From the NCBI RefSeq assembly GCF_001854765.1, contig NZ_LJJE01000070.1, positions 1 to 64,000 of the forward strand: a stretch of 64,000 bases of DNA, read 5' to 3'. Source of the DNA: Vibrio sonorensis (GTDB taxonomy: Bacteria; Pseudomonadota; Gammaproteobacteria; Enterobacterales; Vibrionaceae). This document shows positions 40,533-48,540 of this stretch, one piece after another (the first letter of the stretch is position 1; each line of letters begins with the position of its first letter). The position numbers were made by a program, and so were the translations under genes. The notes beneath the pieces were generated by a model. It was not told the DNA's origin, ran no database searches, and saw only the letters and a list, made by a program, of their open reading frames with translations.

Positions 40533-40626
40533 AAAAAAAAGCCAATAACAATTAGTTATTGGCATCTATTTGTGAATACTAAGTTCACTAACAACGTCAG
40601 TTGGCTAGGTGACCCCTAAGGGTCAC
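40533..40626 (-). ncRNA. qrr1: quorum-regulatory small RNA Qrr1
   Basis: About 94 nt, divergent from luxO. Read on the minus strand it starts GTGACCCTTAGGGGTCAC, a first stem-loop. Next comes the conserved Qrr pairing region CTAGCCAACTGACGTTGTTAG, positions about 40588-40608. It ends in a terminator hairpin GCCAATAAC/GTTATTGGC with eight T. The sigma54 -12 element at 40638-40639 puts the transcription start at about 40626, exactly the first base of the stem. Qrr RNAs act with Hfq on luxR/hapR-type and other mRNAs. Confidence 0.96.
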
Positions 40627-40637
40627 TAGAACACTAC

Positions 40638-40652
40638 GCATAATACGTGCCA
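40638..40652 (-). promoter_or_regulatory. sigma54 promoter of qrr1
   Basis: Minus-strand TGGCACGTATTATGC carries GG at -24 and GC at -12 with correct spacing, matching TGGCACG-N4-TTGC except one base. It places the start of Qrr1 at 40626. Confidence 0.92.
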
Positions 40653-40712
40653 TAATTTACCCACCCAAAATTGGGGATTTAGCGCCAAATACATAATATT
40701 TGCGCTTAGAGT

Positions 40713-40725
40713 TTGCAAAATGCAA
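40713..40725. promoter_or_regulatory. LuxO binding site
   Basis: TTGCAAAATGCAA is a perfect match to the LuxO motif TTGCA-N3-TGCAA, about 90 bp upstream of the Qrr1 start and 50 bp before luxO. A degenerate second copy (ATGCGCAATGCAA) follows at 40725. The position allows both activation of qrr1 and autorepression of luxO. Confidence 0.85.
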
Positions 40726-40774
40726 TGCGCAATGCAATCATTTATACAAATTGCAAACTTTTTTTGGCTAGGTT

Positions 40775-42157
40775 ATGCAACCAACAACGGACACTCAAAA
40801 GAACCGATACTTGTTGATGGTAGAAGATACAGCGTCAGTAGCGGCTTTGTACCGCTCCTACCTGACACCATTGGGTATCGATATCAATATTGTGGGAACT
40901 GGACGAGATGCGATTGAAAGTCTATCGCTCCGGGTTCCTGATCTTATTCTCCTCGATCTGCGTTTACCGGATATGACGGGCATGGATGTGCTTCACGCAG
41001 TTAAAGAAAAAAAACCTGAAGTGCCGATCATCTTTATGACGGCTCACGGCTCTATAGAAACGGCGGTAGAAGCGATGCGCTATGGCGCGCAGGACTTTAT
41101 GATTAAGCCTTGTGAAGCTGACCGTCTGAGGGTTACGGTAAACAACGCCTTGCGCAAAGGCCTATTGGATCCCGATGCGGACAGCAAAGGTTACCAAGGC
41201 TTTATCGGCAGTAGCTTACCAATGCAGGCGGTGTATCGAACGATTGACTCTGCTGCCTCCAGTAAAGCGAGTATCTTTATCACCGGAGAAAGTGGTACTG
41301 GTAAAGAAGTGTGTGCAGAGGCGATTCACGCTGCTAGCAAAAGAGGTGACAAACCTTTTATTGCGATCAACTGTGCTGCCATTCCAAAAGATCTTATCGA
41401 GAGTGAACTCTTTGGTCACGTCAAAGGTGCGTTTACCGGAGCGGCAACAGACAGACAAGGAGCTGCCGAGCTTGCTGATGGCGGCACGCTGTTTTTGGAT
41501 GAGCTCTGTGAAATGGACCTAGATTTACAGACAAAGCTATTGCGGTTTATACAAACGGGTACCTTTCAGAAAGTAGGCTCTTCAAAAATGAAGAGTGTTG
41601 ATGTTCGATTTGTATGTGCGACTAACCGAGATCCTTGGAAAGAAGTTCAAGAAGGCCGATTTAGAGAAGACTTGTATTACCGACTCTACGTGATCCCTTT
41701 GAACTTACCTCCTTTGAGAGAACGAGCGGAAGATGTCATAGAAATTGCATACTCTTTACTCGGCTTCATGTCTAAAGAGGAAGGGAAAGACTTTTCGCGT
41801 CTCTCTCCTGAAGTGATAGAAAGGTTTGTTCAATACGAGTGGCCTGGTAATGTGCGTCAACTTCAGAACGTATTGAGAAATGTCGTTGTACTGAACAATG
41901 GCAAAGACATCTCCTTGAATATGTTACCGCCACCTCTAAATCAGCCGAGTACCCGATTGGTCAGTGACATGACTAACCACAAAGAACATATTACGGTACA
42001 TGATATTTTCCCGTTGTGGCTGACTGAGAAGAATGCAATCGAGCAAGCAATTGAAGCTTGTGAAGGCAATATACCCAAAGCAGCAGGCTATTTAGACGTT
42101 AGCCCTTCAACGATTTATCGCAAGCTACAAGCTTGGAACGAAAAGGAAGTGCAATAA
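40775..42157 (+). CDS. luxO: quorum-sensing sigma54-dependent response regulator LuxO
   Basis: 460 aa, NtrC-type. The receiver domain (about 10-130) has the phosphorylated Asp61 in [10 protein letters not shown]. The AAA+ domain has Walker A GESGTGKE, the sigma54-contact GAFTGA and arginine finger region [10 protein letters not shown] Fis-type HTH ends the protein ([19 protein letters not shown]). At low cell density LuxU-P phosphorylates LuxO, which turns on qrr genes. It lies divergent to qrr1 and 5 nt before luxU. Confidence 0.98.
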   Translation: MQPTTDTQKNRYLLMVEDTASVAALYRSYLTPLGIDINIVGTGRDAIESLSLRVPDLILLDLRLPDMTGMDVLHAVKEKKPEVPIIFMTAHGSIETAVEAMRYGAQDFMIKPCEADRLRVTVNNALRKGLLDPDADSKGYQGFIGSSLPMQAVYRTIDSAASSKASIFITGESGTGKEVCAEAIHAASKRGDKPFIAINCAAIPKDLIESELFGHVKGAFTGAATDRQGAAELADGGTLFLDELCEMDLDLQTKLLRFIQTGTFQKVGSSKMKSVDVRFVCATNRDPWKEVQEGRFREDLYYRLYVIPLNLPPLRERAEDVIEIAYSLLGFMSKEEGKDFSRLSPEVIERFVQYEWPGNVRQLQNVLRNVVVLNNGKDISLNMLPPPLNQPSTRLVSDMTNHKEHITVHDIFPLWLTEKNAIEQAIEACEGNIPKAAGYLDVSPSTIYRKLQAWNEKEVQ

Positions 42158-42162
42158 CTCTT

Positions 42163-42499
42163 ATGGAAGTACTAAATCAAGATAAAATTGAACGACTAGC
42201 AGCGGAAATAGGCGTTGAAAACGTGCCAGTTTTACTGGACATTTTCCTTGGTGAGTTGACTATGTATATCGACAATCTCAACGGCGATAGCTAGATGACA
42301 AAGATCGTTATTTGAAAGAAATTAGCCACGCGTTAAAGAGTAGTGCGGCGAGTTTTGGTGCAGAAGCCTGTGCGCTTTAGCGATTGAAATAGATGCTGTA
42401 GGCAAGTCTGGTCAAGCACTTGCTGAAAATGAATACCAGAAGCAAATGCTTGACGTTTTAGGACGCACTCACGCGTCCTATTCGGTGTTAAGCTTGTAA
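42163..42499 (+). pseudogene. luxU: phosphorelay protein LuxU, two frameshifts
   Basis: LuxU is the histidine phosphotransfer protein carrying phosphate from LuxN/LuxQ/LuxP-type sensors to LuxO. The frame starts [17 protein letters not shown] 5 nt after luxO. One base is missing near 42293; restoring it gives [21 protein letters not shown], with the phosphorylated His in ISHALKSS. Another is missing near 42368, within GAA(A)GC, giving GAESLCALAIEID. With both restored the protein is 112 aa and ends at 42499, overlapping yvcK tail to tail by 12 nt. Two losses in one short gene point to sequence error. Confidence 0.88.
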
Positions 42500-43375
42500 A
42501 AGGTCGACAATCGCTTCTTGAAGTTTACTTCTATCGTGTCGCCAATCTCTGTTTGGCGATGCGAGCTCTTTGGTTACACAGTTCCAGTCTGTTAACTCTG
42601 GATGAGCTTGGTCACCTAAAACCACATCAATTTTACGCGCTTGGCACGCACGTTCGCACCATTCCAGTTTTTGCTTTAATGACATACGGCCAGCAGGTCC
42701 GTACTCCGGTGATAAATTTTCCACAAAAATGAGTTTGGCTTTGAGGTTGTTGGCTATTGCTCTGCCGACTTCGGTAAGAAGCAGCGGTGGCATGATGCTG
42801 GTTAAGAAGCTTCCGGGTCCAAGAATGATGGCATCGGCTTGCTCAATGGCTTCAACCGCTTCTGACGTGGCAGGGACTTCTGGGTCCAAATCTAAACGCT
42901 GCAGATCTTCATCCATTTCGTCTACACTCGTTTCGCCTGTTACTAAAGCACCGTCGACAGAGAGTGCACTGAGATCAGAAGGGTGCTCTGACATAGGAAT
43001 AATATTGACTTCTACACCGAGCATTGAGCGGATCAGGTTTGTGGCTTCCAAAGGCCTAACCGATAGATTATCTAAAGCGGTAAGCATTAAGTTACCGAGG
43101 TTGTGACCGTCCAGTTCACCTGTGCCTTTAAATCGATATTCGAACATCATTGAACTGATCGAAGGGTCGGTGATCAACTGGTTGATACAGTTTCTCGTAT
43201 CCCCCCAAGCAATCCCCCCTTGGCAATGCCTGATTCGTCCGGTGGATCCCCCATTATCTGTGGTAGTAACGATACCCGTCGCGTTGTTGCCAAAGTCTTT
43301 AAGGGCAGCAAGCATTCGCCCTAAGCCGTGACCACCGCCAATGGCGACCACTTTTTTTGTTGTATAAATTGTCAT
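42488..43375 (-). CDS. YvcK-family (gluconeogenesis factor / UPF0052) protein
   Basis: 295 aa. An NAD-like binding start VVAIGGGHGLGRMLAAL, then TTTDNGGSTGRIR and GHNLGNLMLTAL, which mark the CofD-like/YvcK family. In Bacillus, YvcK affects growth on gluconeogenic carbon sources and cell shape. The role in vibrios is less clear. The stop overlaps the luxU end. Confidence 0.92.
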   Translation of the reverse strand: MTIYTTKKVVAIGGGHGLGRMLAALKDFGNNATGIVTTTDNGGSTGRIRHCQGGIAWGDTRNCINQLITDPSISSMMFEYRFKGTGELDGHNLGNLMLTALDNLSVRPLEATNLIRSMLGVEVNIIPMSEHPSDLSALSVDGALVTGETSVDEMDEDLQRLDLDPEVPATSEAVEAIEQADAIILGPGSFLTSIMPPLLLTEVGRAIANNLKAKLIFVENLSPEYGPAGRMSLKQKLEWCERACQARKIDVVLGDQAHPELTDWNCVTKELASPNRDWRHDRSKLQEAIVDLLQA

Positions 43376-43682
43376 ATAGGCTGTTTTTTTTATTGTACTT
43401 GGTCGATGAGAAATTCACTGACCTGTTTCACTTTAAGGTTGGGTATATCAAAAATTTTAGCTTAATGTCTGCCTAACCATCACAGTTAGGGAAAATATGT
43501 GCTGCTACAGTAGTAATTAACGTGTGATTGGTTAAGCTTTAACTACTTCTTTGGGGGTAAATATTCCCCTAGAACGTTTTTTTTGATGTACGGGCTAGAA
43601 TCACACACAATTATTAAGTATTTTATAGCGGTTGATGTACTTCTGATTTTGATAGAAGTGCACAAGGTTTCAGCACTGTTCT
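43376..43682. other. intergenic region between yvcK and the moa leader
   Basis: About 307 bp containing the yvcK promoter and the start of the moa transcript. Two short inverted repeats are visible (CTAAC..GTTAG near 43468-43486; GGGG..CCCC near 43553-43569). I cannot assign a regulator or a gene. Confidence 0.45.
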
Positions 43683-43809
43683 AGTAACAGTTGCCATAAC
43701 TCCGAGCTTCTTGGGCTAAGTCAAACGATAAGCCTAATCAGCCAGTGGCATTAGGCCACAAGGGCGCAATTGGAAATGGTTGCGCCTCCCGTGTTTGGAA
43801 AGGTGTTCC
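43683..43809 (+). promoter_or_regulatory. Moco riboswitch upstream of moaA
   Basis: The leader matches the molybdenum cofactor (Moco) RNA motif. A GGCGCAA/TTGCGCC hairpin (43763-43786) encloses TTGGAAATGG. It is followed by the near-invariant CTCCCGTGTTTGGAAAGG (43787-43803), which closely matches the E. coli moaA leader as I remember it. The ribosome-binding GGAAAGG lies inside this element, 6 bases before the moaA GTG. Ligand binding would therefore hide the start when cofactor is plentiful. Confidence 0.85.
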
Positions 43810-44799
43810 GTGGCGCAACAATTCGAAGATAAATTTCATCGCAAGTTTTATTACTTGCGTCTATCAGTTACAGATGTTTGTAACTTCAAATGTACATATT
43901 GTTTGCCTGATGGCTATCATCCATCGGGGCAGAAAAACTCGTCTTTTCTTTCCGTACCAGAGATCAAGCGCGTGGTTCGCGCTTTTGCCGATTGTGGAAC
44001 GTCGAAAGTCCGAATTACGGGTGGCGAGCCGAGTCTTCGCAAAGACTTTCCCGATATCATCCATACGGTAGCGTCTACCCAAGGTATCCAAAAGGTGGCG
44101 ACCACAACCAATGGTTATCGCATGGATAAGCAAGTTGGCTTGTGGCGCGATGCTGGGCTTACTCACATCAACGTGAGTGTGGATAGTTTAGACCCCAGAA
44201 TGTTTTATCAGATCACCGGTGAAAATAAGTTTCAGCAGGTGATGAAAGGTATCGATCGAGCTTTTGAAGTGGGCTTTGAGCAAGTGAAAGTCAACGTGGT
44301 GTTAATGAAGGGTTTAAACCACACTGAGTTGCCATCCTTTATTCATTGGATCAAAGAACGCCCGATTCAACTTCGATTTATTGAGTTAATGCAAACGGGT
44401 GAGATGGACCAACTGTTCAACGAGCGGCACGTTTCAGGGACTGCAATCCGCAACCAGTTGATGGCGGACGGTTGGCTATTGAGACCTAAAGCAAAGAATG
44501 ATGGTCCTGCGCAGGTCTTTTTCCACCCAGATTACAAGGGTGAAATAGGGCTTATCATGCCGTATGAGAAAGATTTCTGCCAAAGTTGCAACCGATTAAG
44601 AGTGTCGGCGAAGGGTAAGCTTCACCTTTGCCTCTTTGGAGATCAGGGAATTGAACTGAGAGATTTACTGCAAGATGACATTCAAGAAACGCAGTTAATC
44701 CATCGTATTCAAACCGAACTACAGTCCAAGTCCGTTAGCCACTTTCTACATGAAGGCAATACGGGTATTACGCCTCATTTGGCGTCAATTGGCGGTTAA
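43810..44799 (+). CDS. moaA: GTP 3',8-cyclase MoaA
   Basis: 329 aa radical-SAM enzyme, first step of molybdopterin synthesis. The SAM cluster is CNFKCTYC near residue 25. The second C-terminal cluster is CQSCNRL plus a Cys in LHLCLF, and the essential Gly-Gly end is ...SIGG. The start chosen is the GTG of [13 protein letters not shown]. The longer frame from 43780 would begin inside the riboswitch. It heads moaABCDE. Confidence 0.96.
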   Translation: MAQQFEDKFHRKFYYLRLSVTDVCNFKCTYCLPDGYHPSGQKNSSFLSVPEIKRVVRAFADCGTSKVRITGGEPSLRKDFPDIIHTVASTQGIQKVATTTNGYRMDKQVGLWRDAGLTHINVSVDSLDPRMFYQITGENKFQQVMKGIDRAFEVGFEQVKVNVVLMKGLNHTELPSFIHWIKERPIQLRFIELMQTGEMDQLFNERHVSGTAIRNQLMADGWLLRPKAKNDGPAQVFFHPDYKGEIGLIMPYEKDFCQSCNRLRVSAKGKLHLCLFGDQGIELRDLLQDDIQETQLIHRIQTELQSKSVSHFLHEGNTGITPHLASIGG

Positions 44800-44851
44800 C
44801 TATTAAATTTGCCCGTGAAGGCAAAATAACAACAAAACTACAGGTGAAATA

Positions 44852-45363
44852 ATGGGTCACGCAGAAAGCAAATTTCAAGCGGCGAATATTGCTGTACTAA
44901 CTGTTTCTGACACGAGAACAGAAGAAAATGATACATCTGGCGGATATTTAGTAGAGCAAGCAAAAGAAGCAGGTCACAAGGTGGTCGATAAGAAAATTGT
45001 TATCGATGATATGTATAAAATTCGCGCTATTGTCTCTCAGTGGATTGCTGACGAAGACGTTCAAGCCGTTATGATCACCGGCGGGACAGGGTTCACCTCT
45101 AGAGACAGTACCCCAGAAGCACTTAAACCACTATTTGATAAAGAAGTAGAAGGGTTTGGCGAGCTATTCCGCATGGTTTCTTATGAAGAAATTGGGACAT
45201 CCACTATTCAATCAAGAGCGGTAGCTGCTTTGCCAATCATACGGTGATTTTTGCTATGCCAGGTTCGACAGGTGCTTGTCGCACGGGTTGGACAAAAATC
45301 ATTAAGCAGCAAATGGATGCGAGTCATCGTCCTTGCAACTTTATGCCTCACCTAAGTGTATAA
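44852..45363 (+). pseudogene. moaB: molybdenum cofactor protein MoaB, one frameshift
   Basis: MoaB-family protein with the MPT-binding blocks VLTVSDTRTEENDTSGG and MITGGTGFTSRD. One base missing near 45231 breaks SRAVAA/LPIIR. Restoring it gives AFANHTVIFAMPGSTGACRTG and ...NFMPHLSV, 170 aa, ending at 45363 just before moaC. The continuing conserved sequence suggests sequencing error. Confidence 0.9.
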
Positions 45364-45372
45364 GGGACCGCA

Positions 45373-45852
45373 ATGTCTCAACTTACTCATATTAACTCAA
45401 ATGGAGATGCGAACATGGTCGACGTCTCCGCAAAGGCTGATACTGTTCGCGAAGCAAGAGCAGAGGCATTTGTTAACATGAATGCGGAAACACTGGCCCT
45501 GATTATGTCTGGCGACCATCACAAAGGGGATGTGTTTGCCACTGCGCGAATCGCTGGTATTCAAGCGGCAAAGAAAACGTGGGACTTGATCCCACTTTGT
45601 CATCCACTGTTGCTTAGTAAAGTGGAAGTGAACTTGCAAGCATTACCGGATGATAATGCCGTTCGCATCGAGTCTGTTTGCAAGCTAGCCGGAAAAACAG
45701 GGGTGGAAATGGAAGCTTTGACAGCGGCCTCTGTCGCTGCATTGACCATTTACGACATGTGTAAGGCAGTACAAAAAGACATAGTGATTAGTCAAGTTCG
45801 CCTATTAGAAAAAGTAGGTGGAAAGTCAGGCCATTTTAAGGTGAACTCATGA
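45373..45852 (+). CDS. moaC: cyclic pyranopterin monophosphate synthase MoaC
   Basis: 159 aa. With MoaA it turns GTP into cPMP. Signature segments are [40 protein letters not shown] and [21 protein letters not shown]. Its TGA stop overlaps moaD as ATGA. Confidence 0.97.
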   Translation: MSQLTHINSNGDANMVDVSAKADTVREARAEAFVNMNAETLALIMSGDHHKGDVFATARIAGIQAAKKTWDLIPLCHPLLLSKVEVNLQALPDDNAVRIESVCKLAGKTGVEMEALTAASVAALTIYDMCKAVQKDIVISQVRLLEKVGGKSGHFKVNS

Positions 45853-46094
45853 TAAAAGTTCTGTTTTTCGCTCAAACCAGAGAGCTAGTTGGCCAAGATC
45901 AAGTTGAACTGGATGGCGATTATCAAACGGTAGAATCGATTCGAGCTGAGTTGTCGCAACGGTCAGGCAAGTGGGATATGGCGTTAGAAACGGGCAAGCT
46001 ACTTGTCGCGGTTAACCAAACCATCGTTCCATTGGACCACCCTGTAAAATCGGGTGATGAAGTGGCATTTTTCCCTCCAGTAACTGGAGGATAA
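45849..46094 (+). CDS. moaD: molybdopterin synthase small subunit MoaD
   Basis: 81 aa ubiquitin-fold sulfur carrier. The C-terminal PVTGG Gly-Gly is thiocarboxylated and supplies dithiolene sulfur. It overlaps moaC and abuts moaE with no gap, which matches MoaD/MoaE acting as one enzyme. Confidence 0.96.
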   Translation: MIKVLFFAQTRELVGQDQVELDGDYQTVESIRAELSQRSGKWDMALETGKLLVAVNQTIVPLDHPVKSGDEVAFFPPVTGG

Positions 46095-46550
46095 ATGGCG
46101 ATTTCCATTTCTGTTCAATCAGATGACTTTGATATTAATGCCTTGTATCAAACTCTATCTTCTGGAACTGACGCGGGTGCGGTTGTTACCTTTGTCGGCA
46201 AGGTTAGAGATATGAATCTCGGAGACAATGTCACGGGATTAAGCTTGGAACACTATCCGGGAATGACGGAAAAAGCACTGCAAGAAATCGTGGACTCTGC
46301 GGTATTGCGATGGCCGCTGTTACGGGTATCAGTCGTTCACCGCGTAGGCGATTTAGATATTGGAGACCAAATTGTCTTTGTCGGCGTGAGTAGTGCACAT
46401 CGAGGAGCGGCGTTTGATGCGTGTGAATACATCATGGATTACTTAAAAACCCGTGCTCCTTTTTGGAAAAAGGAACGAACGAGCGATGAAACTCGTTGGG
46501 TAGAGTCGAGAGACACTGATGCAGAAGCGGCAAAGCGTTGGGAGAATTAG
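46095..46550 (+). CDS. moaE: molybdopterin synthase large subunit MoaE
   Basis: 151 aa. It converts cPMP to molybdopterin with MoaD. Family blocks AVVTFVGKVRD, LEHYPGMTEKALQEI, HRVGDLDIGDQIVFVGVSSAHR and the active-site lysine region KTRAPFWKKER are intact. It starts directly after the moaD TAA. Confidence 0.97.
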   Translation: MAISISVQSDDFDINALYQTLSSGTDAGAVVTFVGKVRDMNLGDNVTGLSLEHYPGMTEKALQEIVDSAVLRWPLLRVSVVHRVGDLDIGDQIVFVGVSSAHRGAAFDACEYIMDYLKTRAPFWKKERTSDETRWVESRDTDAEAAKRWEN

Positions 46551-46556
46551 CAATCT

Positions 46557-47519
46557 CTATTCGGAGTTATACAGCTGAACCGTACTTCGCTGGCCTTGTT
46601 TCGCACTGAACAAGGCTTTGTCTGCCAAACCGATCAACTCTTCCAGAGTGTTAAGTCGTGTGATCCGAGGGTGATAATAAACCCCTAGAGTGACGGTGAG
46701 TAAGCCACCCACTGATGAGTTGGGGTTAGGAATTTGCAAACTGTGAATTAGCGATTGCAGTTCCGTTGCTCGGGTCAAGCTCTCCTGCTTTGACAATCCC
46801 GGTAAGTAGATGAGAAATTCGTTGCCGTCGTAGCGGAACCCAAGTTCACCAGGCTTCATCCAGTTCCCTATAGTATCGCCAATTTGCTTCAATATCTCGT
46901 CGCCTTTTAAGTGTCCCATGTCATGATTTAATTGCTTAAAGTCGTCAATATCAATCATGTAAATGGAAACACTGACTCTATTAAGTCTCGCTAACGCAAG
47001 AGCATCAGGTAACAGCGATTCGAGGGAAGAACGGTTATAGACCCCAGTCAAATGATCTAAGTGAGTCATTTTTTCTAACTTTAATTGCTGGGAAGCCACA
47101 GTATCAAGCGCCTTTTTGTACTCAGTAATGTTTCTTACAGTCCACAAAACGTATTCCGTATCGGGAAGAGGGATGACGAGGGCGCTAAACCACTGCGGGC
47201 TTGTCGGTCCTATTACGCCATCAAAGCAACGCAGGTCTTTAGGGTCCAAAGCATACTCTAGTTCGGCAGGTTGCATTGACTCAATCACATCAACGATAAC
47301 CTGACTAAACCACACGGCTTTATCGGCTGGCAGCACTTGATATTGGTCCAAACCTATCAAGGTGGATGGATTGTGGTGTCGTGAAGTGTCGGTCCCTCCC
47401 CAAGCCTCGACATACACCCCTTTCTTGTTCAATAAAAACGTAGGCTCTGGTAAAGATTCAAAAACAGAGTGCATTAGATGCGGGTTATTAGCTAACGTTT
47501 TTGATAGCACGGAGTTCAC
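46557..47519 (-). CDS. PAS-GGDEF protein with degenerate DGNEF motif
   Basis: 320 aa, no membrane segment. An N-terminal PAS domain is at about 18-135 (VFESLPEPTFLLNKKGVYVE), a linker coil at 135-155, and a GGDEF domain at 158-315 (THLDHLTGVYNRSSLESLL). The signature GGDEF is DGNEF in RYDGNEFLIYLPG: the first Gly and the catalytic Asp are replaced. No RxxD I-site is seen. It is likely inactive as a diguanylate cyclase or a GTP or c-di-GMP sensor. The start is GTG with GGGGAAA upstream. It converges on moaE. Confidence 0.9.
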   Translation of the reverse strand: MNSVLSKTLANNPHLMHSVFESLPEPTFLLNKKGVYVEAWGGTDTSRHHNPSTLIGLDQYQVLPADKAVWFSQVIVDVIESMQPAELEYALDPKDLRCFDGVIGPTSPQWFSALVIPLPDTEYVLWTVRNITEYKKALDTVASQQLKLEKMTHLDHLTGVYNRSSLESLLPDALALARLNRVSVSIYMIDIDDFKQLNHDMGHLKGDEILKQIGDTIGNWMKPGELGFRYDGNEFLIYLPGLSKQESLTRATELQSLIHSLQIPNPNSSVGGLLTVTLGVYYHPRITRLNTLEELIGLADKALFSAKQGQRSTVQLYNSE

Positions 47520-47906
47520 TGATGTTTCCCCAATAGGTCAATGGGCATAGAGTAAAGTTTAGTCGCTAAAAGTAAAAAAGAGCGAAGAATGCACCCAGAG
47601 ACCGCTTATTGCAGCAGAGTACTTTGCATTTTTTCTATAAGGATCTTGAGCTCACTCAGGTCCAGATCTTAGCTGGCTTAAAATATGCTTAATTTCAAGA
47701 ACCCCGTCTTTCATGGGCTTGAAGGAAATAGGCTCTAACAGGCGGAGGACTATGGTGAAGACAAGGAGATAAATCGAGCTTCTTTTTTGTATTGCGATAG
47801 AGAGCACCTATTAAAAAAATAGGTGAATTCCATTTAGTAAAAACAAGAAATTAGACGACACTTATCCTATGTCAGCAAGCTATGTTGCATCGCAAGGAGA
47901 CAAAAA
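47520..47906. other. intergenic region with a possible broken small gene
   Basis: 387 bp upstream of two divergent genes. On the minus strand a 51-codon frame from GTG 47807 to TGA 47652 precedes an overlapping frame that runs to TAA 47606 (DLSELKILIEKMQSTLLQ). An 8-bp perfect hairpin (CACCTATT/AATAGGTG) covers 47805-47825 at the candidate start. There is no ribosome-binding site. Confidence 0.35.
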
Positions 47907-48323
47907 ATGGAATCATTAAAAGTGAGAGACTACATGACCCTTCAGGCGGTTACCTTTAAGCCAGAAATGTCTTTGAGTGCCGCGTTAGAGAAGGTCAATC
48001 GCTCCCAACATATGGGTGGGCCGGTAATCAATGAAAAAGAAGAAGTGATCGGTTTCCTCTCTGAACAAGATTTGTTGGATAAACTGATTAAGGTTAGCTA
48101 CTTCTGTCAAGACACACACTTAGTTGGTGATTGCATGCACAAAGAGGTGCTCTCAGTTTCGCCAAACACCTCCATCATTGAGCTGGCTGATATGATGAAA
48201 GTGGGCAAGCCTAAAGCGTACCCTGTTATAGACAATGGAAAGCTAGTTGGCATCATTACCCGTAGAGATGTGTTGCAAGCGATAGGTAAAAACATTAACG
48301 AGTGCTTTCAACATCCGGTTTAA
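47907..48323 (+). CDS. CBS-domain protein
   Basis: 138 aa, two CBS motifs (about 5-62 and 72-130): VRDYMTLQAVTFKP and GDCMHKEVLSVSPN each open a repeat. It is cytosolic. CBS pairs bind adenosyl ligands such as AMP, ATP or SAM. The partner is unknown. RBS CAAGGAGACAAAAA is strong, and a terminator follows within 60 bp, so it is monocistronic. Confidence 0.88.
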   Translation: MESLKVRDYMTLQAVTFKPEMSLSAALEKVNRSQHMGGPVINEKEEVIGFLSEQDLLDKLIKVSYFCQDTHLVGDCMHKEVLSVSPNTSIIELADMMKVGKPKAYPVIDNGKLVGIITRRDVLQAIGKNINECFQHPV

Positions 48324-48363
48324 CATTGTTATTGACGATAATGTTTGTCATTGTGGGAAGCGA

Positions 48364-48393
48364 AAAGAGAGGTCATTGAACCTCTCTTTTTTT
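48364..48393 (+). terminator. terminator after the CBS-domain gene
   Basis: AAAAGAGAGGT pairs with ACCTCTCTTTT around CATTGA, followed by TTTTTTT. Confidence 0.9.
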
Positions 48394-48454
48394 AATGGTT
48401 CTTACGCAACTGCATGCTTTTCTCTGTTCTTAAGACTAGGTTAAAAGAAAAGGC

Positions 48455-48486
48455 TTGACCTTGGACTCGACTCCAAGGTTTATGCT
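48455..48486 (+). promoter_or_regulatory. ZntR-type promoter/operator of zntA
   Basis: -35 TTGACC and -10 TATGCT are separated by 20 bp, too long for sigma70 alone, as in MerR-family promoters. The spacer holds the dyad ACCTTGGA-N6-TCCAAGGT (48458-48479), very like the E. coli zntA operator. A ZntR dimer would untwist the DNA when zinc or cadmium is high. The zntA start lies 55 bp downstream. Confidence 0.9.
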
Positions 48487-48540
48487 TACGGTGTACTATG
48501 GAATTAGGATGGTTAACCCAGAGAATAGAGGAGACAAAAT

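Noticed and set aside
40720..40917. 65-codon plus frame across the luxO start
   Set aside because: It overlaps luxO and covers the LuxO binding site; luxO in its own frame has every family motif.
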